From positions 1 to 64,000 of the forward strand of contig CACEKG010000003.1 of the NCBI GenBank assembly GCA_902560065.1: DNA of 64,000 nt, in the 5' to 3' direction. This stretch comes from an uncultured Bacteroidota bacterium (GTDB lineage Bacteria; Bacteroidota; Bacteroidia; Flavobacteriales; Flavobacteriaceae). Position numbers and translations under genes: made by a program. This document shows, piece after piece, positions 9,988 to 21,100 of the stretch. The notes beneath the pieces were generated by a model, which saw only the letters and a list, made by a program, of their open reading frames with translations, searched no databases and was not told the origin of the DNA. Each line of letters starts with the position of its first letter. Position 1 is the stretch's first letter.

Positions 9988-10620
9988 TTAAAGTCTCCCT
10001 GAAGCTTCTGCAAATTTTTTAACTTTTAAAGCTTGAGCTGTCGATAAATTTGAATTTATCGCTGATTTCCTTATACTATTGCCTTTCTTTAATTCATTAA
10101 GGCATGCTAAGTTTTTTTCTTTTTTAAAAAATTGATCTATGGACAGCTTTGGCTTTTTACCTCCAACATTTTTATAATTACCTTTTAATCTTGCCTTTTC
10201 AATTCCTTCTTTTTGTCTTTGTTTTCGAATTTCATCTTCATTTTGAAATAAGGAAATTAAAAAATTTAAAATTGAATATATAACAGTATTTGAAGAATTA
10301 TCCTCGTTTTTAGTTTTAATATTCTCTTTTTCAAAACTTACATTAACTCCTTTATCATCAAACTCTTTGATTATTTTTAAAATATTAAGTTTATTATATC
10401 CTAGTTTACCTAAAGAAGGAAAAATTATAGTATCCATCTGATTTTTTTCAACCATCTCTAATATAATTTTATAATTTTCCCTTTCTTTAAAAGGTAATGT
10501 TTTAGGGCAAATGTCAGTAATATTTAGAATTTGATCACCATTAGGCAAAACAGATAATCGAGGTTTGTTTATGACAGAATCCTTTGATTCATCTAACCGA
10601 TCATATCTAAGTATTTTCAT
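9988..10620 (-). CDS. Serine recombinase (resolvase/invertase) homologue lacking catalytic residues
   Basis: Alignable by eye to Tn3/gamma-delta resolvases (LRYDRLDESKD; DTIIFPSLGKLGYNKLNILKIIKEFDDKGVNV; RQKEGIEKARLKG; C-terminal HTH-like), but Ser-10 and the DRLGR motif are not conserved. Confidence 0.7.
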   Translation of the reverse strand: MKILRYDRLDESKDSVINKPRLSVLPNGDQILNITDICPKTLPFKERENYKIILEMVEKNQMDTIIFPSLGKLGYNKLNILKIIKEFDDKGVNVSFEKENIKTKNEDNSSNTVIYSILNFLISLFQNEDEIRKQRQKEGIEKARLKGNYKNVGGKKPKLSIDQFFKKEKNLACLNELKKGNSIRKSAINSNLSTAQALKVKKFAEASGRL

Positions 10621-10648
10621 AAAAATTGTATTATATTAATACATACCA

Positions 10649-10656
10649 CAAATATA
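10649..10656 (-). promoter_or_regulatory. Putative -7 box (TATATTTG) of the resolvase-like gene
   Basis: Plus-strand CAAATATA is TATATTTG on the minus strand (TAnnTTTG consensus), about 29 nt upstream of the start; no clear -33 TTG. Confidence 0.4.
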
Positions 10657-10719
10657 GTACAAAATTTTTATAAATAAATTACTTTGTAATTTAATAATAC
10701 ACACTTATAAAGTAATACA

Positions 10720-12159
10720 TTAGTTTTTTCGCAATAATGAATCTAAATATTTTCTATTCAATAAATTTCCATTTTTTATAACAGCATCTATTTCCTTGGT
10801 ATTAGAAATATTCTCTAATGGATTCTTTTTAAGAATTAATAGATCAGCAATTTGTCCAGGTTTAATTGAACCTAATTCCTTTTCCATTCCAAAATATTTT
10901 GAGGGATTGTATGTAGCTGACTTAATTGCTTCAAGATTTGAAAGCCCACCTTCAGAAAGCATTGCAATTTCATCATGAAGACTTAATCCTGGAATTAAAA
11001 AAAAGATCGGAGCGTCTGTGCCAGCCATAAATTGAACTCCTTTGTTATTCATTAAATTAACAATTCCTAGAGCCCAATTTGAATAAGCTTGTCTATCCTT
11101 ATTAATTTTATCATCTATTTTTGAGATTTTATTAATCCAATCACTTCTAACATCAGATGGGAAAGAATTAAAGTATTCCATCCAAGAATCTAACTTAAAT
11201 GTTTTATTTGCAAATGTTCTGTAAAGAAATAATGTTGGTATTTGCCATGTTTGATTCTTAACTAAAACATCAATTACTTGGTTAAGTTTTAAAGAATCGA
11301 TATTATTTATAGCACTCATTCTTTGAAGACTATGAATTGATGATCTTAATTTTGCTCCTGAAAAATTCTGAAGATTTTTTAATAAGCGCTTTCTTTTTTT
11401 CAAAAGTTCTTTTGAATCTTTAGATACTGATAATTCAAAGTTTCTAAAATGTTCCATACTGTTTAAACCCATATTTGAAGCACTAATAACATCCATGCTT
11501 AAAGGGACATGGCCAGTTAGTTTTAAATTATTTTCTTTTGCAATATTTGCTAGAGCTTGAAATTGATTTGGTGTTAGCATTTCATAGGCTTTTAAAAAGT
11601 TGACATTCTGATCAATTAATATGTTAACTTTTTTATATAAATCTTTTTCGGTAACATTTTGGATAGATAAAGGGGGAAACTGATGACTATGACCATCATA
11701 AACATTATATTCCCCATCAATGAGTGGTCCAGCTACCATTATTCTTGGATGAGTGTCAGGGTTATCTTCTGATTCGTGCTTAAATTTATTAACAAAATTT
11801 ATCTCTCCTCCGGTATCCCTCACACTTGTTACACCATAAGCTAGAAAAAGGTCTGACATTGATCCTGCTAATGATTCATCAAAAGCAAAGTGAACATGAG
11901 CATCCCAAAATCCAGGAATTAGAAATTTGTCTTTTCCACTATAAATAATATTTTTTTTTGATAATTCTTTTTTGGTTGAATCAAATATCTCATGAATTTT
12001 ATTTGATTTAATTACAACTGTTTTATTTTTCTTAAAACCATCATTAGGGTCTATAATCGAAATATTTTCAATTATATATGCGTCTTCATAATAAACTGAA
12101 TTATCATGACATGATATTGAAACTGTCAATAATACTATAACACTTAATAATTTTTTCAT
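10720..12159 (-). CDS. Amidohydrolase family protein (imidazolonepropionase-like), lipoprotein
   Basis: FLIPGFWDAHVHF, SMEHFRNF, MAGTDAP, LGSIKPGQIADLLILKKNPL; lipobox VSISCHD. Confidence 0.85.
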   Translation of the reverse strand: MKKLLSVIVLLTVSISCHDNSVYYEDAYIIENISIIDPNDGFKKNKTVVIKSNKIHEIFDSTKKELSKKNIIYSGKDKFLIPGFWDAHVHFAFDESLAGSMSDLFLAYGVTSVRDTGGEINFVNKFKHESEDNPDTHPRIMVAGPLIDGEYNVYDGHSHQFPPLSIQNVTEKDLYKKVNILIDQNVNFLKAYEMLTPNQFQALANIAKENNLKLTGHVPLSMDVISASNMGLNSMEHFRNFELSVSKDSKELLKKRKRLLKNLQNFSGAKLRSSIHSLQRMSAINNIDSLKLNQVIDVLVKNQTWQIPTLFLYRTFANKTFKLDSWMEYFNSFPSDVRSDWINKISKIDDKINKDRQAYSNWALGIVNLMNNKGVQFMAGTDAPIFFLIPGLSLHDEIAMLSEGGLSNLEAIKSATYNPSKYFGMEKELGSIKPGQIADLLILKKNPLENISNTKEIDAVIKNGNLLNRKYLDSLLRKN

Positions 12160-12218
12160 TCTATAACTAAATTTTGTTTAGGTAATATAATTATTCTATT
12201 TTAACAAAAAAAAATCTT

Positions 12219-12977
12219 ATGAGTTTTTCAAGAAGAAAATTTATAACAAACTCTGCTAGCTCAATTGCTCTATCAACCATGATTGGATCAATTTTAACTT
12301 CATGTTCTAAAAAAAATCCAAAAAAAAATAAAAACCTAATTAGTTCTGATAGCACTATACTTTTTCAAGGAGATTCAATTACAGATGCCGGAAGAGAAAA
12401 AAAACTCGAACTGTCAAATAATGCAAATTCATTTGGAAATGGGTATGCGTTTATAGCAACATCTTATTTATTAAATTCTTATCCTAAAAAAAATCTAAAA
12501 TGCTACAACAGAGGAATAAGTGGCAATAAAGTTTATCAACTCTCAGATAGATGGGATAAAGATTGTTTAAATCTAAAACCAAATATTTTAAGCATTCTTA
12601 TTGGTGTTAACGATTATTGGCACTTTAGAGATGGAAATTATACAGGCACTATAAAAACCTATGAAAATGATTATAGAAAACTGATTGAAAGAACAAAAAA
12701 AGAATTACCAAATATTAAAATAGCTATTTGCCAACCCTTTATACTTAAAGTATTACCTACGGTTGACGATTCATGGATAGAGCCCTTTAAGGAATACCAA
12801 AATAGTGCAAAAAAAATATCTAATGATTTTAATACTTTATGGATTCCATTTCAAGATGTTTTTGATGAAGCTATTAAACACGCACCTGCTAAATATTGGC
12901 TTTACGATGGTGTTCATGCGGCCATGCCTGGAGCCCAACTTATGGCAGAAACTTGGCTTAAAACTGTCATTTATTGA
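12219..12977 (+). CDS. SGNH/GDSL hydrolase with Tat/lipoprotein-like signal
   Basis: SRRKFI twin-arginine plus LTSC lipobox; ILFQGDSITDAG, ILIGVNDYW, YDGVHAAMPG. Confidence 0.85.
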   Translation: MSFSRRKFITNSASSIALSTMIGSILTSCSKKNPKKNKNLISSDSTILFQGDSITDAGREKKLELSNNANSFGNGYAFIATSYLLNSYPKKNLKCYNRGISGNKVYQLSDRWDKDCLNLKPNILSILIGVNDYWHFRDGNYTGTIKTYENDYRKLIERTKKELPNIKIAICQPFILKVLPTVDDSWIEPFKEYQNSAKKISNDFNTLWIPFQDVFDEAIKHAPAKYWLYDGVHAAMPGAQLMAETWLKTVIY

Positions 12978-13052
12978 TGCAGTGAAAATTCAGTATTTGT
13001 TTTTAAATAACTTCAAACTTTAATTTTTAGTTTTACAGTCCATTTTAATCTA

Positions 13053-13217
13053 ATGGTTGAAAAAAAACTTTTAAAACATTATAAATTTCCTTTTGGAGTA
13101 AGATCTATTTTTATAAATGGTAAGAATTATTCTCGAGATGAATTTTTAAAAGCTCAGTCTAAAGAAAAGTTAAGAGATTCAAAAGGAAGATATTGTAAAA
13201 GAAAGGTTTTCATATAA
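13053..13217 (+). CDS. Candidate 54-aa basic small protein
   Basis: ATG..TAA: MVEKKLLKHYKFPFGVRSIFINGKNYSRDEFLKAQSKEKLRDSKGRYCKRKVFI; absent from the ORF track. Confidence 0.4.
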   Translation: MVEKKLLKHYKFPFGVRSIFINGKNYSRDEFLKAQSKEKLRDSKGRYCKRKVFI

Positions 13218-13321
13218 AACATTAACATTAATCAAAATTGATATCTACAAAACAAATTGGAGAAATTATTATTATATTAATATGCGCTATTGCTATTTTT
13301 GTAATGTATAAAGTTTAAATT

Positions 13322-15055
13322 TTGAGACTCTTTTTCTTCTTCTTAACATTTACCATCTCTTTTAATTTTTCTTACTCTCAAATTATTGATAAAAATCTGA
13401 TAGAACTAAGAGACAGTATTCAAAAATATAAAGAAATAAACCCGAATAAAGCACTAGAATTTTCATTCCAAATTATTAATAATTCCAATAATTTAGCTAG
13501 TCCTTTTTTAGTTGGAATATATGGTGTGATTGGAGATATTTTAAACAGCAAAAATTTAAATGGTGATGCTTTAAATTATTATTCAAAAGCTTTAGAACTA
13601 TTTAAATTAATTCCTATACAAAATAAAATACATAAAAAAATTAATTACCCGCCTTATACTTTAATTAGTATTGGTAACATATATTTTAAACAAAAAAATT
13701 ATGAAAAAGCTGAAGAAAAATATCTAGAAGCTTTAGATAATTTTAAGCTTATTAAAAATGAAAAAATAAAACTTGAAGGATCATCTACAATTTATGATAA
13801 TATAGGTTTAATAAATATATTAAATAAAAATTACAAAGTGGCTGACTCATTACTTGAATTAGCTTATAATTTAAGACTAAAACAGAAGAAAGATAGTGAT
13901 ATTATATATTCTTTGACAGCTAAATCAAGATTAGCATTTGAATTAAATGATTTTTTTAAAGCAAACTCTATGTTTAATGAAGCTTCTCAAATATATAAAA
14001 CCGCATCAGTAAATCAAACTGATTTAGCTAACTCAACTCTTAATAGGAATTATGGTTATTTATATGTTTTATTTGCTTATCATTATTATAATCTTGAGAA
14101 ATATGAGACCTCGATTGATTATTTTGAAGAAGCTTTAATGTACCTTAAAAATTTTTCTTTAGAAATATCTCCAATAAACTCTATGATTGCTAAATGTTAT
14201 TTAAATCTGTCAAAATTAGATATAGCTGAAAAAACTGCATTGAATAATTTAAAAAAAAACAAAAGCATTGGACTAGAGCAAAAAATTGAAAACTTTAATG
14301 TTTTAGAAACAATTTATACTAAAAAAGATAAAAAAAATGAATTGATTTCAATAAAAGACTCAATTATTAAAATAGCTTCATTTCTTAGAGTTTCCAATAT
14401 ATCTAAATCTATGTCTAAATTAGAAACTCAAATTCTTTTGAGTAAAAATCAAAATGAATTAGCTCAAAATAAAATAAAATATAATACTTATTTATATATC
14501 CTTATAATTAGCTCAATAGTTTTGTTTTTCATTTTAATTACTATGAGAATTAATTATAATTTTCAAAAAGAAAAGAACAATAGATTAATAATGGAACAAG
14601 AAATTATTTCAAAAGATTTAGAAAATAAGAATCTTCAATTAATTAGCTCTACAAATTTTATATCTCAAAGAAATGAATATTTAAAATCCCTAAGAAATAA
14701 AATAAAAACTTTAGAAGAAAATAAAGATTCTAATGAATCATCAGAATTTATCTCCAAAAATATTAAAAGAAATATTGACAATATTATAAATAGTGAAAAA
14801 ACATTTGAAAGCTTTGAAAAACAGTTTACAAAAGTTTACCCAGATTTTTTTAAAAAACTTATAGAAAAACACGGAAAATTAACTTCGACAGATTTAAGAC
14901 TTTGTGCCTATCTTAGAATGAATCAAAACTCTAGTGAAATAGCTCAAATTACTGGTGCCTCAATCAGAACAATTGAAAGTCAAAGGTATAGATTGAGAAA
15001 GAAACTTAATCTTAAACCTGAAAATGATATTCTTAATTACCTTATTACTGTATAA
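13322..15055 (+). CDS. TPR-repeat sensor/regulator with C-terminal LuxR-like HTH
   Basis: Signal peptide, TPR-like repeats, one TM (YLYILIISSIVLFFILI), coiled coil, then LTSTDLRLCAYLRMNQNSSEIAQITGASIRTIESQRYRLRKKL; TTG start. Confidence 0.75.
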   Translation: MRLFFFFLTFTISFNFSYSQIIDKNLIELRDSIQKYKEINPNKALEFSFQIINNSNNLASPFLVGIYGVIGDILNSKNLNGDALNYYSKALELFKLIPIQNKIHKKINYPPYTLISIGNIYFKQKNYEKAEEKYLEALDNFKLIKNEKIKLEGSSTIYDNIGLINILNKNYKVADSLLELAYNLRLKQKKDSDIIYSLTAKSRLAFELNDFFKANSMFNEASQIYKTASVNQTDLANSTLNRNYGYLYVLFAYHYYNLEKYETSIDYFEEALMYLKNFSLEISPINSMIAKCYLNLSKLDIAEKTALNNLKKNKSIGLEQKIENFNVLETIYTKKDKKNELISIKDSIIKIASFLRVSNISKSMSKLETQILLSKNQNELAQNKIKYNTYLYILIISSIVLFFILITMRINYNFQKEKNNRLIMEQEIISKDLENKNLQLISSTNFISQRNEYLKSLRNKIKTLEENKDSNESSEFISKNIKRNIDNIINSEKTFESFEKQFTKVYPDFFKKLIEKHGKLTSTDLRLCAYLRMNQNSSEIAQITGASIRTIESQRYRLRKKLNLKPENDILNYLITV

Positions 15056-15202
15056 ATCTTACTTAAAAAACACCGCATCTATTAAAAAAAATTGGATAAT
15101 TCATTTTTTTAATAATTAATTAACAGAAATTTGCTTTTTTTAATAAAAACACAATAGAAATTAAAACATTTCGTTATAGAAAAGGCTTAATTAATCGAAA
15201 CG

Positions 15203-15976
15203 ATGAAAAAAATAAAAGGGTTAACTGCAGTAATAAACTTTAGAGTATTTATAGTAACCATAACTACTCTTATAGCATTTTATCTTTGCTATACATATGA
15301 ACTAAAGCTTTTTGTCGATTTTAATGTAATTAGTATCGCTATAGTCTTTCCTCTTGTTTTTACAATTACTGGAGCTTATCAAAAAAGACAAGATGCCTTA
15401 AGGTTACTTTCTGATTATAGAGCTAATCTGGTGGGAATAAGTGATTATTTTAAAACTGTTTACAAAATGCCAGAAGAAAATATTAAAAAATTTAATTCTC
15501 TTTTATCCTCCGTTTCTCAATCTTTATATGAAATGCTTACCGATAAATCTCAAAAAACTTCTGTTGATGAAATCAGAAATATTATGAAAGATATTCATGG
15601 TGTTATTTATGACAATATGAGTCGTTTCAATGAAAGAGAAAAAGACAGTTTGATAGGAACTAAAAGAGAAATTTCCAGATGTATAGAAAACTTAAATGCA
15701 TTAAACATTCACGGAACTCCAAGTTCTTTAAGATCATACTGCCTATTTTTTATCTATATTTTTCCTTTTATATATGTTCCAGCTTTATTTAATCATTCTT
15801 TTGTTGAAGTTACTCTAACAAACCAAGTAATTATCATGATTTTGTCGGTTTTAATAAGTTTTGTTCTAATGGCTTTGTACAATATTCAGTTGTATATAGA
15901 GAATCCATTTGATCAAGAGGGTTTAGATGATATTAAAACAGAAATATTTAAAATCGAAGACAAAGAAATTGCTTAA
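15203..15976 (+). CDS. Membrane protein, tentatively bestrophin-like
   Basis: Four predicted TM segments and a C-terminal IENPFDQEGLDDIK motif resembling the bestrophin ENPF..DD motif. Confidence 0.45.
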   Translation: MKKIKGLTAVINFRVFIVTITTLIAFYLCYTYELKLFVDFNVISIAIVFPLVFTITGAYQKRQDALRLLSDYRANLVGISDYFKTVYKMPEENIKKFNSLLSSVSQSLYEMLTDKSQKTSVDEIRNIMKDIHGVIYDNMSRFNEREKDSLIGTKREISRCIENLNALNIHGTPSSLRSYCLFFIYIFPFIYVPALFNHSFVEVTLTNQVIIMILSVLISFVLMALYNIQLYIENPFDQEGLDDIKTEIFKIEDKEIA

Positions 15977-15989
15977 AACAAAAGGAATT

Positions 15990-17375
15990 TTAATTCGACT
16001 TTCTTACAAAACTTAGTTGAGAAAAAAGATAATCTACTGATCCTTTCCATTTTTCAAAAGACGTTGCATCTGAATGAGTTTCAGATTCTTCTATTATAGA
16101 ACTCTCTATTTGATCTATCCATTCATTAATAATATCATTAACGAGATTTTCGTCAAAAGGACCATTTAAAAAATTTAATTTATTATTTAATAGTTCATCA
16201 GAAAAAAAAGTCCATCCTTTTGTTAATTTATCACAACTTGCTGACCATTGCTTAATATTCCAAGGACCAAATTCAAATGGCTCACAATTGTTTGTTATTT
16301 CACCAAAATTATCTGCTATTGGTGTAACTGGATTTGTAGAGAAAACAATATTTTCAAATGCATTGTCTAAATCCCATGGAATTAAATGAAGTTTTTCAGT
16401 CGAGGGTTCTTCATACCAATAATAGTTATGATTAGAACAAAAGTTATTTTCATCACAATACCAATGAAAAGGACCATCATCATTTCTTATAAATCTATCA
16501 ACTACAATTAATGAAATGATTTTATCAATATCCATTCTGGAATTTATTACTTCTTTTAAAGTAATTTCATCCTTTGATTCTAATATTTGCTTAGCAAAAG
16601 ATTTAATTATTTCAAAAGAAAAGTTTTCATCTTCATTTGTTCGTAAGGATTTCTCTAAAGATTGATCTGATTGAATATTTCCCTCAAAATCTATAGGCCA
16701 AATTTCCTTATATAAATTTCCTGTTTTGTCTTGAAAATTATATTCAACAAATTGACTATCTATTTGTTCAGTTAAAGCATAAACACCTGAAAATTCTCCA
16801 TTAATATTTAACCTTGCATGTACAGACCTTGGAGCCATTACACCCATTTTCCTAAAAAGCCAATAACCTAACCTCTCATGAAACTTTGAATCATCTAAGT
16901 TTTGAGAATGAAATTGAAGCTTTTTTAAATTAAAAAATTTTTCATCCCTACCCTTCCAATTTATTTTAACTTTCATTGAAAGTTTCGTACATGTTTTATA
17001 ACCAGAAGGATTTGAAAAATCTGGACCTGAAGTACATCCAACAAAGGCCCCAATTGACCCCTTATATCTTATCCCAACTGGACTAATAGTATCCTCCTCA
17101 AAAACCAACATTCCTTCTACATATTCCTCTGCAACTGGATCAGAATTAATTTCTGCTAGAGAAGTTTTTGGTAATATCAAATCATAAGTTCTTAATTTTT
17201 TTTGATCAAAAATATAATCTGAATTATAATTCAAATATTTTTCAGATCCATTCGGAGCTATATTTAATACTTTATTATTTAATAAGTCTCCATTTGATTT
17301 TTTATTATTATCGATTGAATCTTGTGTGCAATTAAATAATAAAATAAATAATGACATAAAATATTTTTTAATCAT
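15990..17375 (-). CDS. CotH kinase family lipoprotein
   Basis: CotH-like LKKLQFHSQNLDDSKFHERLGYWLFRKMGV, GVYALTEQID, LIPWDLDNAF; the ORF track start at 17489 is probably too long, MIKKYFMSLFILLFNCTQ gives a lipoprotein signal. Confidence 0.75.
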   Translation of the reverse strand: MIKKYFMSLFILLFNCTQDSIDNNKKSNGDLLNNKVLNIAPNGSEKYLNYNSDYIFDQKKLRTYDLILPKTSLAEINSDPVAEEYVEGMLVFEEDTISPVGIRYKGSIGAFVGCTSGPDFSNPSGYKTCTKLSMKVKINWKGRDEKFFNLKKLQFHSQNLDDSKFHERLGYWLFRKMGVMAPRSVHARLNINGEFSGVYALTEQIDSQFVEYNFQDKTGNLYKEIWPIDFEGNIQSDQSLEKSLRTNEDENFSFEIIKSFAKQILESKDEITLKEVINSRMDIDKIISLIVVDRFIRNDDGPFHWYCDENNFCSNHNYYWYEEPSTEKLHLIPWDLDNAFENIVFSTNPVTPIADNFGEITNNCEPFEFGPWNIKQWSASCDKLTKGWTFFSDELLNNKLNFLNGPFDENLVNDIINEWIDQIESSIIEESETHSDATSFEKWKGSVDYLFSQLSFVRKSN

Positions 17376-17501
17376 TTTGTTATATAAAAATAAAATTATT
17401 CCCCTCTTTATTTTAATTGTTGATATTATTTTTGTTTTATTTGTCAAAAAATACAAAGAAAATTTATTTTTGTTGCATAATAAAACCATAAATCAAAAAA
17501 A

Positions 17502-18125
17502 TTGGAAGTAATATCTACACTTAATCTAGAGCTAGAGTTAATTAAAGAAATTCATAAATCAAAATCTCTAACTGTAACTAAAAATCAAAGTATTCTTAAA
17601 TCAGGTGATATTGCAAAATTTGTGCCTGTTGTAATTAATGGTTCTTTAAGAGTTTTTTATAAAGACAAAAAATTAAAAAAGGAGATTTTACTTTATAATG
17701 TTATTCAAAATCAAATTTGTTTTTCCTCCTATATCTCAGTTATAAAAAATAATTCAAGTAGTGTTTTTATTGTTGCAGAAAAAAAATCAAAGTTAATTTT
17801 AATTTCTAAAAAATCAATTTTGAGTTGGCAAGAAAAATATAAATCTTGGAATGAGTTTATTATAAAAAATTATATAAATCAGCATGAAATTCTATTGGAA
17901 AGCATAAAAGATATTGGTTTGAATAAAATTGATACAAGATTAAAGAAATATTTAGTTCAAAAGTCAAAAAATACAACTGATAAAATCATTTATTCAACAC
18001 ACGAATTTATTGCAAACGAGTTAGGTACATCAAGAGTTGTAATTTCCAGAATATTAAAAAAGTTTGAGAAATCAGGTAAAGTTGAATTATCAAGAGGATC
18101 TATAAAACTAAAAAATGTTTCCTGA
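17502..18125 (+). CDS. Crp/Fnr family transcriptional regulator
   Basis: cNMP-binding-like N-terminus and HTH: STHEFIANELGTSRVVISRILKKFEKSGKVELSRGSIKL; TTG start. Confidence 0.8.
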   Translation: MEVISTLNLELELIKEIHKSKSLTVTKNQSILKSGDIAKFVPVVINGSLRVFYKDKKLKKEILLYNVIQNQICFSSYISVIKNNSSSVFIVAEKKSKLILISKKSILSWQEKYKSWNEFIIKNYINQHEILLESIKDIGLNKIDTRLKKYLVQKSKNTTDKIIYSTHEFIANELGTSRVVISRILKKFEKSGKVELSRGSIKLKNVS

Positions 18126-18127
18126 TT

Positions 18128-21100
18128 TTATTTTGAAAGAAACTTTTCATAAGAATCAATTGAAAAATCTTTAATACTTACTTTAGATTTTAACTTTTCA
18201 AAAGTCTTTTTAGCTTGTTTAAAACGTTTTTTAATTACCTCATAATTATTCAATTCAGAGTTAGATGGAACGTCCCAACTTTCTGCAACTTTGCTATACA
18301 AATCAGCCATTTTTTCTCTCAACTGAGATTCAACAGATCCAACATAATTGTCACCTTTTGTTATAACAAGAGTTTCTTTTAATTCTTGAAGAGATTTTAA
18401 AACTTTTGATTTTGGGGGTAGTTTAGAAATTATTAAGTCCAACTCATAGACCAAATATGCTAGTTCTTGAGTCATATCATATAATTTCATGGTGATTGCA
18501 TGTTTTTTTTCCCTTTCAATTTTCGATAATCCTGTTATAGAATCATATACCAATTCAATTTTATTTTCAAAAATATCCCTCCCTTTCTTAATTATGACAT
18601 TGTAAGTTCCTTCTTTAACTCTTGGTGAGGTAAATCCTCCTCTGCTTAAGGTTTTACCCTTAGCTACTTTAGGTTGTCTTATTGTAAAACCCCAATCTAC
18701 AATATTTATACCTTTAGATTTCCCTGGATTTAAGCTTGTGATAATTTTTCCTTGTGAATCTTGAATCTCCAAAGTCATTTTACCAAAAGTATGACGTTTA
18801 GGAAGAAAGTATTTTATTTTTGCTGAGGAAGAACTACTTTCACCAACAAACCTAGTTTCTCCACCAAAACTTCCTACAAAATCTGATTTATCAGCCATTA
18901 CTGTCTTTTTACCTTGAAAAAAATGTAACTTTTTATTTAAAGTAGTTAACTCTATTTCTCTCAGTGGAGAAATATCATCAATTATAATTACACCTCTTCC
19001 ATGAGTGCCCATAACCAAATCGTTTGTTTTCTTTTGAAGGTCAATAAAATGAACAGCAACTGGTGGCATATTATTAGTAAACCTAGTCCATTTATTTCCA
19101 CCATCAACAGTAATGTAGAGCCCAAATTCTGTTCCTAAAAAAAGCAAATTTGGGTTAACATAATCTTCTTGAATATTTCTTACAAAACCTGTAACCTCGT
19201 TTTTATCTATAATATTTTTCCATGTTTTACCATAATCATCAGTTTTATATGCATAAGGAGTCATATCTCCTGATGTATGTCCATCAAAAACCGCATAAGC
19301 AACACCCGGGTTGTGATAACTTGCCTCTATGTGATAAACCCAAGTATTTTTTGGTAAGTTTTTATTTTTTGGGGTTACATCTCTCCATTTTTTTCCTCCA
19401 TCTCTTGAAAGTTGAATATTACCGTCATCTGTTCCAATCCATATTATTTTTGGGTCCAGCGGGGATTCATCTATAGTAAAAATAGTTGTATGATTTTCGG
19501 CTCCAGAGTTATCTGCAGATAAACCTCCTGAATCTTCTTGCATCTGTTTTCTTGGATCATTAGTTGTTAGGTCTGGAGAAATTATCTCCCAAGTATCTCC
19601 CATATCTTCTGACTTGTGAAGAAACTGACTTCCTATGTAAAAACGATCAGGATAAAATGAACTAATTTCCATGGGAGTATTCCAATTAAATCTTAACTTA
19701 GGATATCCTATTTCTGGTAATGGTTCAATAGTTTTAATAAGACTTTTATCAACATCAAACCTCCATACATTTTCTGCTCCCTGCATTTCAGAGTAAATAA
19801 TATTCTTTTTAGGGTGTTTTAAGACCCTAAATCCATCACCAGGACCAATTGATTTCCAATGTCTTGCCCTTACACCTCCAATTGCAGAAGAAGGTCCATA
19901 CCATGATCCATTATCTTGTAATCCTCCATATACATTATATGGTTCTTCATCATCAACACTAATATGATAAAATTGAGAAAGAGGAAGATTTTCAGTTATT
20001 TCACAAGTTACTCCTCCGTTCCAAGATCTGTATACTCCTCCATCTGTTCCAAAATACATTCTATCAGAATCAAAAATATCAAATAAAATATCATGAATAT
20101 CTGCATGCATATTTCCCAAATTTTTAAAAGTTTTACCTCCATCTCTAGATATAGAACCATAAAGTCCAGCTTTAACAACCACATCATGATCCTTTGGATC
20201 AACAACTATTTTTGAAAAATAAAAAGGTCTAACAGTAATTTCAAAATCATTATTTAGCTGATTCCAGCTTTCTCCATGGTCTTCACTTCTATATAAACCC
20301 TTTTCACTATCTTTTTCGGCTTCAATAACAGTATAGAGAATATTTGTTTTAGATGGAGCAACAGAAATTGCTAATCTTCCTAGATTACCTTTAGGAAAAC
20401 CTTTATGAATTTTTTTCCATGATTGTCCTCCATCATTTGACTTATAAAGAGCACTATTCTTTCCGCCAGATTCAAAAGACCATGCTGTTCTTCTGTGCTC
20501 CCACATAGAAGCATATAAAACTAAAGGATTTTCTGGGTCTATAGCTAGATCTGCACATCCTGTAGATTCATTTACGTATAATATTTTCTTCCATGAAACT
20601 CCTCCATCAATTGATTTATAAACTCCCCTCTCTTTACTATCGGACCATAATGCCCCTAAAACTCCTACATATATTTCATTAGAATTACTTGGGTTAATTA
20701 TAATGTTAGATATTCTTTCAGATTTTTCAAATCCAATCTTTTCCCAATTATTTCCTCCATCAGTAGATTTGTATAAACCGTCTCCAATAGAAACACTATT
20801 TCTTGTCCATGTTTCTCCAGTTCCCACATAAATTATTTTATCAGGATTATTAGGGTCCAAACTAACTGCCCCAATGGATTGACAATATTCATCAAAAATT
20901 GGATTAAAAGTAGTGCCAGCATCATTAGACTTCCAAACACCTCCTCCGGCAGTACCTGCATATATAATTCTTGGATTTGATGGGTGATTTTCTAAATCAT
21001 TTATTCTTCCACTCATTAAAGCCGGGCCAATATGCCTTGCTCGCATATCACCAAAAAAATATTTTAAATCAATCTTTGTCTTTTCTTGAGTAAATGAAAA

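Noticed and set aside
9988-10620. Active mobile element or phase-variation invertase locus
   Set aside because: Catalytic Ser and Arg residues are not conserved and no flanking transposon genes, cargo or invertible repeats were seen
15150-15202. TTTCGTTA...TAATCGAAA imperfect inverted repeat upstream of the bestrophin-like gene
   Set aside because: Imperfect and AT-rich; not distinguishable from chance without conservation data
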